Source: Parablautia sp. Marseille-Q6255 (GTDB lineage Bacteria > Bacillota > Clostridia > Lachnospirales > Lachnospiraceae). Taken from it: a stretch of 64,000 nt of DNA. The notes below the pieces were generated by a model that was not told the DNA's origin, did no database searches, and was given only the letters and a program-made list of their open reading frames with translations. The translations under genes were made by a program, and so were the position numbers. Positions 54,768-63,127 of the stretch are shown here, one piece after another (position 1 is the first letter of the stretch; the number at the start of each line of letters is the position of its first letter). The DNA is taken from positions 1 to 64,000 of the forward strand of contig NZ_CATNVD010000013.1 of the NCBI RefSeq assembly GCF_951230155.1, read 5' to 3'.

Positions 54768-54797
54768 TTATTGTTACCTAACTTTTACTTAACATTT
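54768..54797. promoter_or_regulatory. Auxiliary LacI-type operator candidate
   Basis: TTATTGTTACCTAACTT (54768-54784) matches the primary site at 16 of 17 bases, 195 bp upstream, and is followed at once by a partial copy (TTTTACTTAACATT). The arrangement suits repression by looping. The rest of 54630-54840 is T-rich and holds no gene that I can see. Confidence 0.55.
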
Positions 54798-54840
54798 GTG
54801 TCCCGGCAGAACTACAAACTTAAAAATGTCTTATTTGATA

Positions 54841-54899
54841 AAAAAAGACTCCCTTTCCGGCAACAGGTTTGTTTTTCCTTGTCTGCCAGAAAGGGAGTC
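54841..54899 (-). terminator. Terminator of the UPF0210 gene
   Basis: GACTCCCTTT (minus strand, 54890-54899) pairs with AAAGGGAGTC (54847-54856), with more pairing inside, followed by a T run (54841-54846). It lies 37 bp after the gene. Confidence 0.85.
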
Positions 54900-54935
54900 T
54901 GTCCTTTGATCCTCCTGCACCCGGAGCAGGTCCGT

Positions 54936-56300
54936 TTAATTTTTGAAGCTGTGGATCGGAGCCGGGATCCTTCCGCCCCGGCTGATAAATGCGTCGCAGG
55001 AATAGCCATTCACCGGCATGATCGGGGCATAGCCGAGCAGGCCGCCGAATTCTACCGTCTCTCCGACTCCTTTCCCAATAACCGGGATCACACGCACAGC
55101 CGTTGTTTTCTGATTTACCATGCCGATCGCCATCTCGTCCGCGATCATACCGGAGATCGTAGATGCCTTCGTATCACCCGGGATCGCGATCATATCAAGT
55201 CCTACAGAGCAGACGCAGGTCATGGCCTCAAGCTTTTCTATCGTTAACGCTCCGGCCTTTACTGCATCGATCATGCCCTGATCCTCACTGACCGGGATAA
55301 ACGCACCGCTCAGACCGCCCACATAGGAGGAAGCCATCACGCCGCCCTTCTTTACCTGGTCATTAAGCAGCGCAAGCGCTGCCGTTGTCCCCGGAGCTCC
55401 TGCATATTCCAGTCCGATCTCGCAGAGGATCTCCGCCACACTGTCGCCGATCGCCGGTGTCGGGGCAAGAGACAGATCGATGATCCCAAACGGGATCCCC
55501 AGCCGTCTTGAAGCCTCCTGCGCAACGAGCTGTCCGACACGCGTCACCTTAAACGCAGTCTTTTTGATCGTCTCACAAAGTGTCTCAAAGTCTGCGCCGC
55601 GCACGCTCTCCAGCGCATGCTTCACAACACCCGGTCCGCTTACGCCTACGTTGATGACCTCATCTGCCTCCGTCACACCGTGGAATGCCCCAGCCATGAA
55701 CGGATTATCATCCGGCGCATTACAAAATACCACAAACTTTGCGCATCCGAGCGAATCCTGTTCCTTTGTGCGCTCGGCAGTCTCCAGGATCATCTCGCCG
55801 ATCAGACGCACCGCGTCCATGTCGATCCCGCATTTGGTCGATCCGACATTTACAGAGCTGCACACCCGCTCTGTCTCTGAGAGCGCCTGAGGGATCGAAC
55901 GGATCAGGTACTCGTCTGCCTTTGTCATCCCCTTTGAGACAAGGGCCGAATAGCCTCCGAGGAAGTTCACCCCAACCTCCTTTGCCGCACGGTCCAGCGT
56001 CTTTGCGATCGTCACAAAATCCTCCGGGGATTTGCATGCGCTGCCGCCCACCAAAGCTGCCGGTGTCACCGAGATCCTTTTATTTACGATCGGGATCCCG
56101 TACTCGCGCTCGATCGCCTCACCGGTCGCTACAAGATCCTTTGCAGCAGTCGTGATCCTGCGGTATATATTTTTATTGAGTGTATCAAGATCATTATCAA
56201 TACAGTCCAGAAGGCTGATGCCCAGCGTGATCGTCCGGACATCCAGATTCTCCTGCATGATCATTTTATTCGTCTCATTTACCTCTAAAATATTTATCAT
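54936..56300 (-). CDS. UPF0210 / DUF711 (PFL-like) family protein
   Basis: This 454-residue protein belongs to the conserved UPF0210 family, often labelled PFL family although it lacks a pyruvate formate-lyase glycyl radical site. Recognisable stretches are [37 protein letters not shown] and [16 protein letters not shown]. The function is unknown. It follows the ACT-domain UPF0237 gene, its usual partner, so the small protein may be its regulatory subunit (inference). Confidence 0.9.
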   Translation of the reverse strand: MINILEVNETNKMIMQENLDVRTITLGISLLDCIDNDLDTLNKNIYRRITTAAKDLVATGEAIEREYGIPIVNKRISVTPAALVGGSACKSPEDFVTIAKTLDRAAKEVGVNFLGGYSALVSKGMTKADEYLIRSIPQALSETERVCSSVNVGSTKCGIDMDAVRLIGEMILETAERTKEQDSLGCAKFVVFCNAPDDNPFMAGAFHGVTEADEVINVGVSGPGVVKHALESVRGADFETLCETIKKTAFKVTRVGQLVAQEASRRLGIPFGIIDLSLAPTPAIGDSVAEILCEIGLEYAGAPGTTAALALLNDQVKKGGVMASSYVGGLSGAFIPVSEDQGMIDAVKAGALTIEKLEAMTCVCSVGLDMIAIPGDTKASTISGMIADEMAIGMVNQKTTAVRVIPVIGKGVGETVEFGGLLGYAPIMPVNGYSCDAFISRGGRIPAPIHSFKN

Positions 56301-56361
56301 GGATACTTCTTCTCCTTACCGTATACACATTCTGACGAGCCGCTTTTTGTCTGTTCTTTTC

Positions 56362-56634
56362 TCAGATACGGTGCATCATATTAAAAATATCTTCATGCTG
56401 GCAGCGGATCGTTACACCAATCTCTTCTCCGAGCTTTTCCAGCTCCTCTGCGATCTGCGCGCTGCCCTTCCCGGCATCCGTTGCGTCCGCGATCATCATC
56501 ATATTAAAAAAACCCTGTACGATCGTCTGGGAAATATCAAGAATATTTACATGATTTTCGGCAAGATACGTACACACCCTCGCAATGATCCCCACGGTAT
56601 CCTTCCCTACTACTGTAATAATTGTCCTTTTCAT
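56362..56634 (-). CDS. UPF0237 ACT-domain protein
   Basis: This 90-residue protein is made of a single ACT fold (RTIITVVGKDTVGIIARVCTYLAENHVNILD) plus a short helix. ACT domains bind amino acids. It is the standard partner of UPF0210 and lies 61 bp upstream of it. The start follows AGGAGGAGAAC. Confidence 0.9.
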   Translation of the reverse strand: MKRTIITVVGKDTVGIIARVCTYLAENHVNILDISQTIVQGFFNMMMIADATDAGKGSAQIAEELEKLGEEIGVTIRCQHEDIFNMMHRI

Positions 56635-56671
56635 ATCGTTCTCCTCCTGCTGCTCATAAAATAGCCTGATC

Positions 56672-56701
56672 CTGATACAAGTCCCTGGTTCTTCGTATCA
56701 G
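56672..56701 (-). terminator. Weak hairpin after the metallo-hydrolase gene
   Basis: CTGATAC (56672-56678) and GTATCAG (56695-56701) form a 7-bp stem in the 103-bp gap. There is no proper T run, so termination is uncertain. Confidence 0.3.
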
Positions 56702-56737
56702 TCTGTAAGATATGTATTTTGCATAGCTGCCTTGCAC

Positions 56738-57535
56738 TCAGATGGCAATAAGCGGCGAAGGTTCCTCCCGGCCGGCGATCTGGATCTGAAAATCCTCTGC
56801 CTTAAACGGATTTTCCCCCATCGTGATCTCCGCACATACCGTCGCCATCGCAAGCGCCTCATAATTGTTTTCCCGGCTGAGATGTCCCAGCATTACGGCT
56901 TTTATTTTATCATTTAATATCTCTCCCAGCAGCTGTCCGGCATGTTCATTCGACAGATGCCCCCGTTTGCCGAGAATGCGCTGTTTCAGATAATACGGAT
57001 ACGCCCCGACCTGAAGCATGTGAGTATCATGGTTCGACTCAACCAGCACTGCATCGAGATCCTTTAAATGATCCACAATATACTCATCGTAGTATCCGAG
57101 GTCTGTCGCAACTGCAACGGATTTATCGCCCTGAAAAAAGCGGTAAGCGACCGGCTCTGCCGCGTCATGTGAAACACGAAATGGTTCGACGCACAGATCA
57201 CGGATACAGAAGCGTTCATCTGCTTTCAGCTCAAAAAACAGGCTCTCATCTACCTTCCCCAGCGTCTTCTGCCCGAGCATCGCCCGCCTCGTTCCTGCGG
57301 TAGAGTAGACGGGGATCCCATACTTTCTCGCCAGCACGCCAAGTCCCCTAATATGGTCTGAGTGCTCATGTGTAATAAAGATCGCATCGATCTCTTCCGG
57401 CCTGCGATCAATAGACTGCAGACCTGCGACTACCTTTTTCCCGCTGATCCCGGCATCGATCAGGACGCCAGTGTGGTCCGTCCCGACAAAAATGCAGTTT
57501 CCGCTGCTGCCGCTGGCTATACTACAAAAATCCAT
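56738..57535 (-). CDS. Metallo-beta-lactamase-fold hydrolase, YycJ/WalJ type
   Basis: This 265-residue protein has the fold motif ITHEHSDHIRGL (about 54-65) and the N-terminus CSIASGSSGNCIFVG typical of the YycJ/WalJ group, thought to be nucleases or involved in cell wall control. The start overlaps the end of coaE by 14 bp. The actual substrate is unknown. Confidence 0.88.
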   Translation of the reverse strand: MDFCSIASGSSGNCIFVGTDHTGVLIDAGISGKKVVAGLQSIDRRPEEIDAIFITHEHSDHIRGLGVLARKYGIPVYSTAGTRRAMLGQKTLGKVDESLFFELKADERFCIRDLCVEPFRVSHDAAEPVAYRFFQGDKSVAVATDLGYYDEYIVDHLKDLDAVLVESNHDTHMLQVGAYPYYLKQRILGKRGHLSNEHAGQLLGEILNDKIKAVMLGHLSRENNYEALAMATVCAEITMGENPFKAEDFQIQIAGREEPSPLIAI

Positions 57536-58127
57536 GTTCTACCAATCCTTTATCTATTTGTTCATACGTATTTTCTACAATATCGCTGCTGTTGTCAATC
57601 ATGAATTTACATTTTTTGCGATATTCCCGGTCGGTAAGCTGATTGCGCATGATCTGCCTGCTCTTCTCCAGCGTATATCCGCGGCTTTTGGCAAGACGCT
57701 CGATCCTCACCTGCGGGTCTGCATAAACATACCATATCTCATCGCAGACCCGGTCATAGCCATCCTCCAGCAAAAGCGCCGCCTCGATCACACACAGCGC
57801 TGTCCTAGAGCGCCTTCTCTCTGTTTCCAGCTCTTTTAAAATATAGCTTTTTACCGCCGGATGGATGATCTGGTTCAGCCTTTCCAGCTTTTCCCTGTCC
57901 GAAAAAACCACCGCGGCAAGCGCCTCCCGGTCAAGCGTTCCATCCGGGCGCCGGATGCGCTCCCCAAACGCCAGGATCATCTCCTTCCAGCACGTCTGTC
58001 CCGGCTCCTGGAGCAGTCTGCCCACCTCATCCGCCTGTATGACCCGCGCCTGATATCGCTCATGCAGATACGACAAAATCGTACTCTTTCCAGCGCCTAC
58101 GCCTCCTGTGATCCCAAGTATCTTCAT
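57522..58127 (-). CDS. coaE: Dephospho-CoA kinase
   Basis: This 201-residue kinase makes the last step of coenzyme A synthesis. It has the P-loop GITGGVGAGKST at the N-terminus, DEVGRLL and VIEAALLLEDGYD. It starts 13 bp after polA, an order seen in many bacteria. Confidence 0.95.
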   Translation of the reverse strand: MKILGITGGVGAGKSTILSYLHERYQARVIQADEVGRLLQEPGQTCWKEMILAFGERIRRPDGTLDREALAAVVFSDREKLERLNQIIHPAVKSYILKELETERRRSRTALCVIEAALLLEDGYDRVCDEIWYVYADPQVRIERLAKSRGYTLEKSRQIMRNQLTDREYRKKCKFMIDNSSDIVENTYEQIDKGLVEHGFL

Positions 58128-58140
58128 CTTTATCCCTCTG

Positions 58141-60786
58141 TTATTTTGCCTCGTACCAGTTTCTGCCGTCGTGTATATCGACTTCCAGCCGTACCTTCAT
58201 CGAAGCTGCCTGCTGCATCTCCCGCACCATGATCTGCCGCACTTCCTCAAGCTCTTCTTTTGCCGTCTCGACAAGCAGCTCATCGTGCACCTGAAGGATC
58301 AGGCGGGAACGCATATGGCGGGAGCGCAGGCATTCATTTACGCGGTTCATCGCGATCTTGATGATATCTGCCGCCGTTCCCTGTATCGGCGCGTTCATTG
58401 CCACCCGTTCTCCAAACGAACGCTGCATAAAATTCGAGGACTGCAGCTCCGGCACCGGACGTCTGCGCCCGAACATAGTCGTCACGTAGCCATTCTTTTT
58501 TGCATCCTCTACCGCAGTATCGAGGAAACGCTTGATCCCCGGATATGTCTTAAAGTACTGCGCAATATATTCCTGGGCCTCTTTTCTCGTAATGCTAAGA
58601 TCCTGGCTAAGTCCAAAGGAACTGATCCCGTAGACGATCCCGAAATTGACCGCCTTGGCATTTCGCCGCAGCAGCGGCGTCACATCCTCCGGCGCCACGT
58701 GGAACACCTGCGATGCAGTGATCGTATGGATATCCTGCGCATCCTGGTACGCCTGTATCAGCTTATCATCATCCGAAAGATGCGCCAGCACCCGCAGCTC
58801 GATCTGCGAATAATCTGCATCCAGAAATACAAATCCGTCATCCGGCACAAATACTTTTCGGATCAGTCTGCCAAGCTCCATGCGGATCGGGATATTCTGA
58901 AGGTTTGGCTCTGTACTGCTGATCCGCCCCGTTGCCGTGATCGTCTGATGGAACTTTCCATGGATCCTCCCGTCTGCCTGGATAAAGTTGGCCAGCCCGT
59001 CCGCATACGTGGATTTGAGCTTTGTCATCTGCCGGTATTCCAGAATATCGGATACGACCGGATATTCCGGTGCAAGTTTATCCAGCACATCCGCCGCGGT
59101 AGAATAGCCCGTCTTTGTTTTCTTGCCGTGCGGAAGCTCCAGCTTCTCAAACAGGATCACGCCAAGCTGTTTGGGAGAATTGATGTTAAAGACCTCTCCC
59201 GCCTGCTCATAGATCTTCTGCTCCAGCTCAAGGATCTTCTTCCCAAGCTCTTCTCCGTAGCGCTTCAGCTCCTCTGCCTGCACCCGGATACCCTCGCGCT
59301 CCATATCATAAAGCGTATATACAAGCGGCATTTCTATCTCATCAAACAGCTCTTTCATCCCGGTCTGCATCAGGCGGTCCTCCATTACCGGAAATGCCCG
59401 CCGCAAAATATCCGCCGCACATCCGATATACGCAAGAAACGCCTCCTCTTTTTCTGCTCTTGCCCTGGACAGCGCATCCTTTCCAAACAACTCCGACCGC
59501 GACGCAACGATCTGATCCAGATATTCCCGCGCAATATCCGCCTCGTCGTATCCATCTTTGAGCGGATTGAGCAGATACGCCGCGATCGCCGTATCAAATA
59601 CCTTCCTTCTGTGCGCCGGTTCAAACGGCACAAATGCCAGCTGTTCCTTTAAATGCAAGGTCACCAGACGACCTTCTCCTTTTGTCAGATCTGCGATCCT
59701 CCCGCAAAGATACTGCTGTGTCAAAAATCCCTCCGGCTCTATGAAGTACGCCTCTCCTGGCGCAAAGCACAGTGCAGCGCCCAGTACGCTTCCTCTGTCC
59801 TCCACCAGGAAAAATGCCGTATCCTTCCCCTGTGCCTGCTCAAACACCTGCTCTGCCTGTGTAAAATCACGGATCAGGCAGCAGGAAACATCTGCTTTTT
59901 TTTCTGTTTCTTCTATCTGGAACCGTCCAAGCAGATTTTTAAACTCCAGTCTCCGACACAGCTCCAGAGCCTCCTTCGTATACAGCTGACCGATCCTTGC
60001 CGCATCCTGTGAAAGCTCAAACGGAACCTGAAGATCGATCGTCGCAAGAACCTTGCTCATCCTCGCCAGATCATAGTGTTCCCGCAGCGCTTCTCTCGCT
60101 CTTGCCGGAGTGATCTCATCTACATGCGCATACGCTTCCTCGATCGAGCCATACTGCACGATCAGCTTTGTCGCCGTCTTTTCCCCAATCCCCGGCACTC
60201 CTGGGATATTGTCTGAAGTATCTCCCATCAGAGCCTTTACATCAATAAACTGAACCGGAGTCACCTGATACCGCTCCAGCACATCCCGGTCATAATACTC
60301 CTCGATCTGGGTGCCTGTCGCCTTTGTTTTTGGGATCAGTATCCGCACATCCTCCCGCGCCAGCTGGAGCAGGTCACGATCTCCCGACACGATACAGACT
60401 TCCAGTCCTTTCTGCGCCATCTGTGAAGAAACCGTGCCAAGAATGTCATCTGCCTCGTAGCCCGGCAGCTCCATGACAGGAATCCGCATCGCCTCCAGCA
60501 TCTCCTTCATCAAAGGCACCTGCTCATGAAGCTCCTGCGGCATCGGCTTTCTCGTGCCTTTATATGCGTCAAACATTTTATGTCGAAAGGTCGGCTCCTT
60601 CCGGTCAAACGCCACAGCAGCATAATCTGCCTTTTCCGACTCCAAAACCTTAAACAAAATATTCAGAAAGCCGTACACTGCATTCGTGTGGAGCCCCTCG
60701 CTGTTTGTCAGCATCGGAAGCCCGTAAAATGCTCTGTTTAAAATACTGTGCCCGTCTATCAGAACGATCTTTTCCTTATCCGGCAT
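58141..60786 (-). CDS. polA: DNA polymerase I
   Basis: This 881-residue polymerase has an N-terminal 5'-3' exonuclease (LIDGHSILNRAFYGLP, then VSGDRDLLQL), a central 3'-5' exonuclease-like domain without the DxE catalytic motif, and the family A polymerase domain (DADYSQIELRVLAH, RRNAKAVNFGIVYG, QVHDELLVE). Proofreading is therefore probably lost, as in Bacillus PolA. The start at 60786 has GGAGG five bases before it; an in-frame ATG at 60798 is poorly spaced. Confidence 0.95.
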   Translation of the reverse strand: MPDKEKIVLIDGHSILNRAFYGLPMLTNSEGLHTNAVYGFLNILFKVLESEKADYAAVAFDRKEPTFRHKMFDAYKGTRKPMPQELHEQVPLMKEMLEAMRIPVMELPGYEADDILGTVSSQMAQKGLEVCIVSGDRDLLQLAREDVRILIPKTKATGTQIEEYYDRDVLERYQVTPVQFIDVKALMGDTSDNIPGVPGIGEKTATKLIVQYGSIEEAYAHVDEITPARAREALREHYDLARMSKVLATIDLQVPFELSQDAARIGQLYTKEALELCRRLEFKNLLGRFQIEETEKKADVSCCLIRDFTQAEQVFEQAQGKDTAFFLVEDRGSVLGAALCFAPGEAYFIEPEGFLTQQYLCGRIADLTKGEGRLVTLHLKEQLAFVPFEPAHRRKVFDTAIAAYLLNPLKDGYDEADIAREYLDQIVASRSELFGKDALSRARAEKEEAFLAYIGCAADILRRAFPVMEDRLMQTGMKELFDEIEMPLVYTLYDMEREGIRVQAEELKRYGEELGKKILELEQKIYEQAGEVFNINSPKQLGVILFEKLELPHGKKTKTGYSTAADVLDKLAPEYPVVSDILEYRQMTKLKSTYADGLANFIQADGRIHGKFHQTITATGRISSTEPNLQNIPIRMELGRLIRKVFVPDDGFVFLDADYSQIELRVLAHLSDDDKLIQAYQDAQDIHTITASQVFHVAPEDVTPLLRRNAKAVNFGIVYGISSFGLSQDLSITRKEAQEYIAQYFKTYPGIKRFLDTAVEDAKKNGYVTTMFGRRRPVPELQSSNFMQRSFGERVAMNAPIQGTAADIIKIAMNRVNECLRSRHMRSRLILQVHDELLVETAKEELEEVRQIMVREMQQAASMKVRLEVDIHDGRNWYEAK

Positions 60787-60801
60787 AGCTACCTCCATCC
60801 T

Positions 60802-61176
60802 TTATCCATCCACCGTCCGGTGCAGCGCGCTGCCCTCCCGCACTCCGCGGCGCAGCTCATACCCCGTACATACACAAAAGAGCAAGAGTGCCTCAACAGC
60901 CGCGATCAGCAGATAGCGCGCGATACGCGCGGTTTTTTTTCTTATTATACCGCGTTTTGCCGTCCGTATTTCTTCTTCCAGCATATTTTGAAAATCATAG
61001 CTGTGCGAACCAGAATCAAGTGTGTCCAGCACACGGTAAACAGTAAAATAAATATCCAGCTCATCCCGACAGTCTGCGCAGCGCTCCACATGCTTTAAAA
61101 ATGCTTCCTGCTGCTTATCTTCCAGCTCTTTTTTTATAAACGGAGTGATCATCCGTCTTGCTTCCATACATGTCAC
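60802..61176 (-). CDS. Zinc-finger (zf-HC2) anti-sigma-like membrane protein
   Basis: This 124-residue protein has the zf-HC2 motif H29-VER-C33-AD-C36 and one transmembrane segment at about 86-106 (ARYLLIAAVEALLLFCVCTGY), the plan of ZAS-type anti-sigma factors. No sigma factor gene lies beside it, so the partner is missing or the protein has another role. The start is a GTG at 61176, seven bases after GGGAGG; an ATG three codons later is possible. It lies 15 bp upstream of polA and probably shares its promoter. Confidence 0.75.
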   Translation of the reverse strand: MTCMEARRMITPFIKKELEDKQQEAFLKHVERCADCRDELDIYFTVYRVLDTLDSGSHSYDFQNMLEEEIRTAKRGIIRKKTARIARYLLIAAVEALLLFCVCTGYELRRGVREGSALHRTVDG

Positions 61177-61211
61177 TGCCGCACCTCCCTCCAGTCTGTG
61201 ATCTTTCTCTT

Positions 61212-61240
61212 ATTCTAATGCTTTACCGCCCCGATGACAA
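61212..61240 (-). promoter_or_regulatory. Promoter of the zf-HC2/polA unit
   Basis: The minus strand has TTGTCA (61235-61240), a 17-bp spacer and TAGAAT (61212-61217), 36 bp before the zf-HC2 start. Confidence 0.65.
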
Positions 61241-61253
61241 GCGCTTTCGCACT

Positions 61254-61805
61254 CTACTGCGGCTCTTCTTTTGGCTCACCCTCTTCTTTGTACAAAGACG
61301 GGCATCTTCCTTTGTAAAGGCACTGCTCGATCCGTTTTCGCGTCTCCTTTACAAGCCTGTGATCCCGCCCCGAGGCATTGACTGCGATCACAAGATTTTC
61401 CTCCTTTATGATCGAAGGAAACTGAAAATCGCACAGCGCCTGTTCGCTCGCCACATTCACCGGGATACCGCGGCTTTTGCAAAGTGCCGCGATCTCACGG
61501 TTCAGCGCCGCATCATCCGTAGCAGCCAGTACCAGATCGAAATCTGTAAGATCTGACCCGCAAAACTTTTTCTGCCGGATCTCAATCACGCACGGCGCAG
61601 AGTCTCCTCCCCTGGGGAGATCCTTTCTGCAGTCACTGCGCGCCTCCTGTCTCTGCTCCCATATCTGCGGACAGATCTGCGGCGCAAGCACAGTAATCTG
61701 CCCGGCAAATTCACGCAACACACGGATCCGGCGCGCTGCAACCATTCCCGCTCCGACTACCAGAACTCTTTTTCCGGTCAGATCAATAAAGATCGGAAAA
61801 TACAT
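61254..61805 (-). CDS. Precorrin-2 dehydrogenase / ferrochelatase-like (CysG N-terminal domain)
   Basis: This 183-residue protein has the NAD-binding start FIDLTGKRVLVVGAGMVAARR and the family stretch LVLAATDDAALNREIAALC, then LCDFQFPSIIKEENLVIAV. Family members oxidise precorrin-2 and insert iron to make sirohaem. The usual VNVVDD motif holding the catalytic Asp reads VNVASE here, so activity is in doubt. It lies 44 bp downstream of hemL, in keeping with tetrapyrrole or cobalamin synthesis. Confidence 0.85.
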   Translation of the reverse strand: MYFPIFIDLTGKRVLVVGAGMVAARRIRVLREFAGQITVLAPQICPQIWEQRQEARSDCRKDLPRGGDSAPCVIEIRQKKFCGSDLTDFDLVLAATDDAALNREIAALCKSRGIPVNVASEQALCDFQFPSIIKEENLVIAVNASGRDHRLVKETRKRIEQCLYKGRCPSLYKEEGEPKEEPQ

Positions 61806-61849
61806 CTTCTGCCTCCGTTCTGCCCTTCCATCCGCCTCCCGGGCTGCTC

Positions 61850-63127
61850 CTATTTCAGAAAAAATCCTCTCATCACATCCAGCACCCCTGCAAGCTCCTC
61901 CTGCGTATGCGCAGCAGACAGGAACATTGCCTCAAACTGCGCCGGGGCAAGATAGATGTGATGATCCAGCATGTACGTAAAGTACTTCGCGTACATTGCC
62001 GTATCCGATGTCTTTGCCGTCTCATAATTGGTGACCGGCGTGTCTGTAAAAAAGATGCAGCCCAGCGATCCGCAGAAGGATACCTGCGCCGGTATGTCGG
62101 ATTCCCGCACAATGCTCTCTACCTGTGTAAAGAACCATGTGCCCGTCTCATTCAGCTTTGTATAAATATCCGGCTGATCTTTCAGAAGAGAAAGCTGGCT
62201 AAGTCCTGCTGTCATAGCGACCGGATTGCCGCTTAAGGTACCTGCCTGATACACCGGACCGCTCGGAGCCACACACTCCATGATCTGCCGTTTTCCGCCG
62301 TATGCGCCTACCGGCATACCTGCCCCGATGATCTTTCCGTACGTCACAAGGTCCGCGTCTACGCCAAAATATCCCTGTGCCCCTGCAAAGCCGAGACGAA
62401 ATCCTGTGATGACCTCATCAAAGATCAGCACTGCTCCGTATCTCGTACACAGCGCCCGCAGGCGCTCCAAAAATCCTGGTTTCGGGGAAACGACTCCCAT
62501 ATTCGCGCCGACCGGCTCTACGATCACTGCTGCGATCTCCTGTGGGAAGGCTTCAAACAGGCGCTCCACAGAAGCAGTATCATTATATACAGCAGAAAGC
62601 GTATCCTTTGTACAGCCTGCCGGTACTCCCGCACTGTCCGGGATCCCTGCTGTCATCACACCGGACCCCGCCTGCACCAGCAGCGCATCTGAATGTCCGT
62701 GATAGCAGCCTGTAAATTTCACGATCTTGTCACGCCTCGTATAGCCGCGGGCTGCGCGGATAGCGCTCATCACCGCCTCTGTACCGGAATTGACCATGCG
62801 GATCATATCTATATTCGGGATCTCCCGGCAGATCAGCTCTGCCATCTCTACCTCGAGCGCCGTCGCCGCGCCAAAGCTTAATCCATTTTCACATGCCTTT
62901 ATGACAGCCTCCCGGATCGCAGGATGATTATGCCCGAGGATCATCGGCCCCCAGGAATTTACAAAATCCAGGTAGGTATTCCCATCCTCATCCGTCATGT
63001 ATGCGCCATCTGCGTTTCGGATCATGCGGGGACTCCCCCCGATCGAACCAAATGCGCGCACCGGGCTGTTGACTCCGCCCGGGATCACCCTTTTTGCCCG
63101 TTCAAACAACTCCTGTGACCGTGTCAT
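61850..63127 (-). CDS. hemL: Glutamate-1-semialdehyde 2,1-aminomutase
   Basis: This 425-residue PLP enzyme makes 5-aminolevulinate. It has the PLP lysine in TYGKIIGAGMPVGAYGG, the region VNSGTEAVMSAIRAARGYT and IVEPVGANMGVV. It starts where hemB stops (1-bp overlap), so the two are coupled. It belongs to the C5 route of tetrapyrrole synthesis. Confidence 0.97.
   Translation of the reverse strand: MTRSQELFERAKRVIPGGVNSPVRAFGSIGGSPRMIRNADGAYMTDEDGNTYLDFVNSWGPMILGHNHPAIREAVIKACENGLSFGAATALEVEMAELICREIPNIDMIRMVNSGTEAVMSAIRAARGYTRRDKIVKFTGCYHGHSDALLVQAGSGVMTAGIPDSAGVPAGCTKDTLSAVYNDTASVERLFEAFPQEIAAVIVEPVGANMGVVSPKPGFLERLRALCTRYGAVLIFDEVITGFRLGFAGAQGYFGVDADLVTYGKIIGAGMPVGAYGGKRQIMECVAPSGPVYQAGTLSGNPVAMTAGLSQLSLLKDQPDIYTKLNETGTWFFTQVESIVRESDIPAQVSFCGSLGCIFFTDTPVTNYETAKTSDTAMYAKYFTYMLDHHIYLAPAQFEAMFLSAAHTQEELAGVLDVMRGFFLK

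Noticed and set aside
54936-56300. Pyruvate formate-lyase (PFL family label)
   Set aside because: The protein is UPF0210: 454 residues, no glycyl radical motif or Cys-Cys active site. The label is historical.
58108-59652. 514-codon plus-strand open frame opposite polA
   Set aside because: It lies wholly antisense to a well-conserved polA gene, has no family motif and no ribosome site; it is a codon-bias shadow. The long frames opposite GH38 (45850-47088), opposite the LarA-like gene (13116-13964) and opposite GH2 (41466-42521) are rejected for the same reason.
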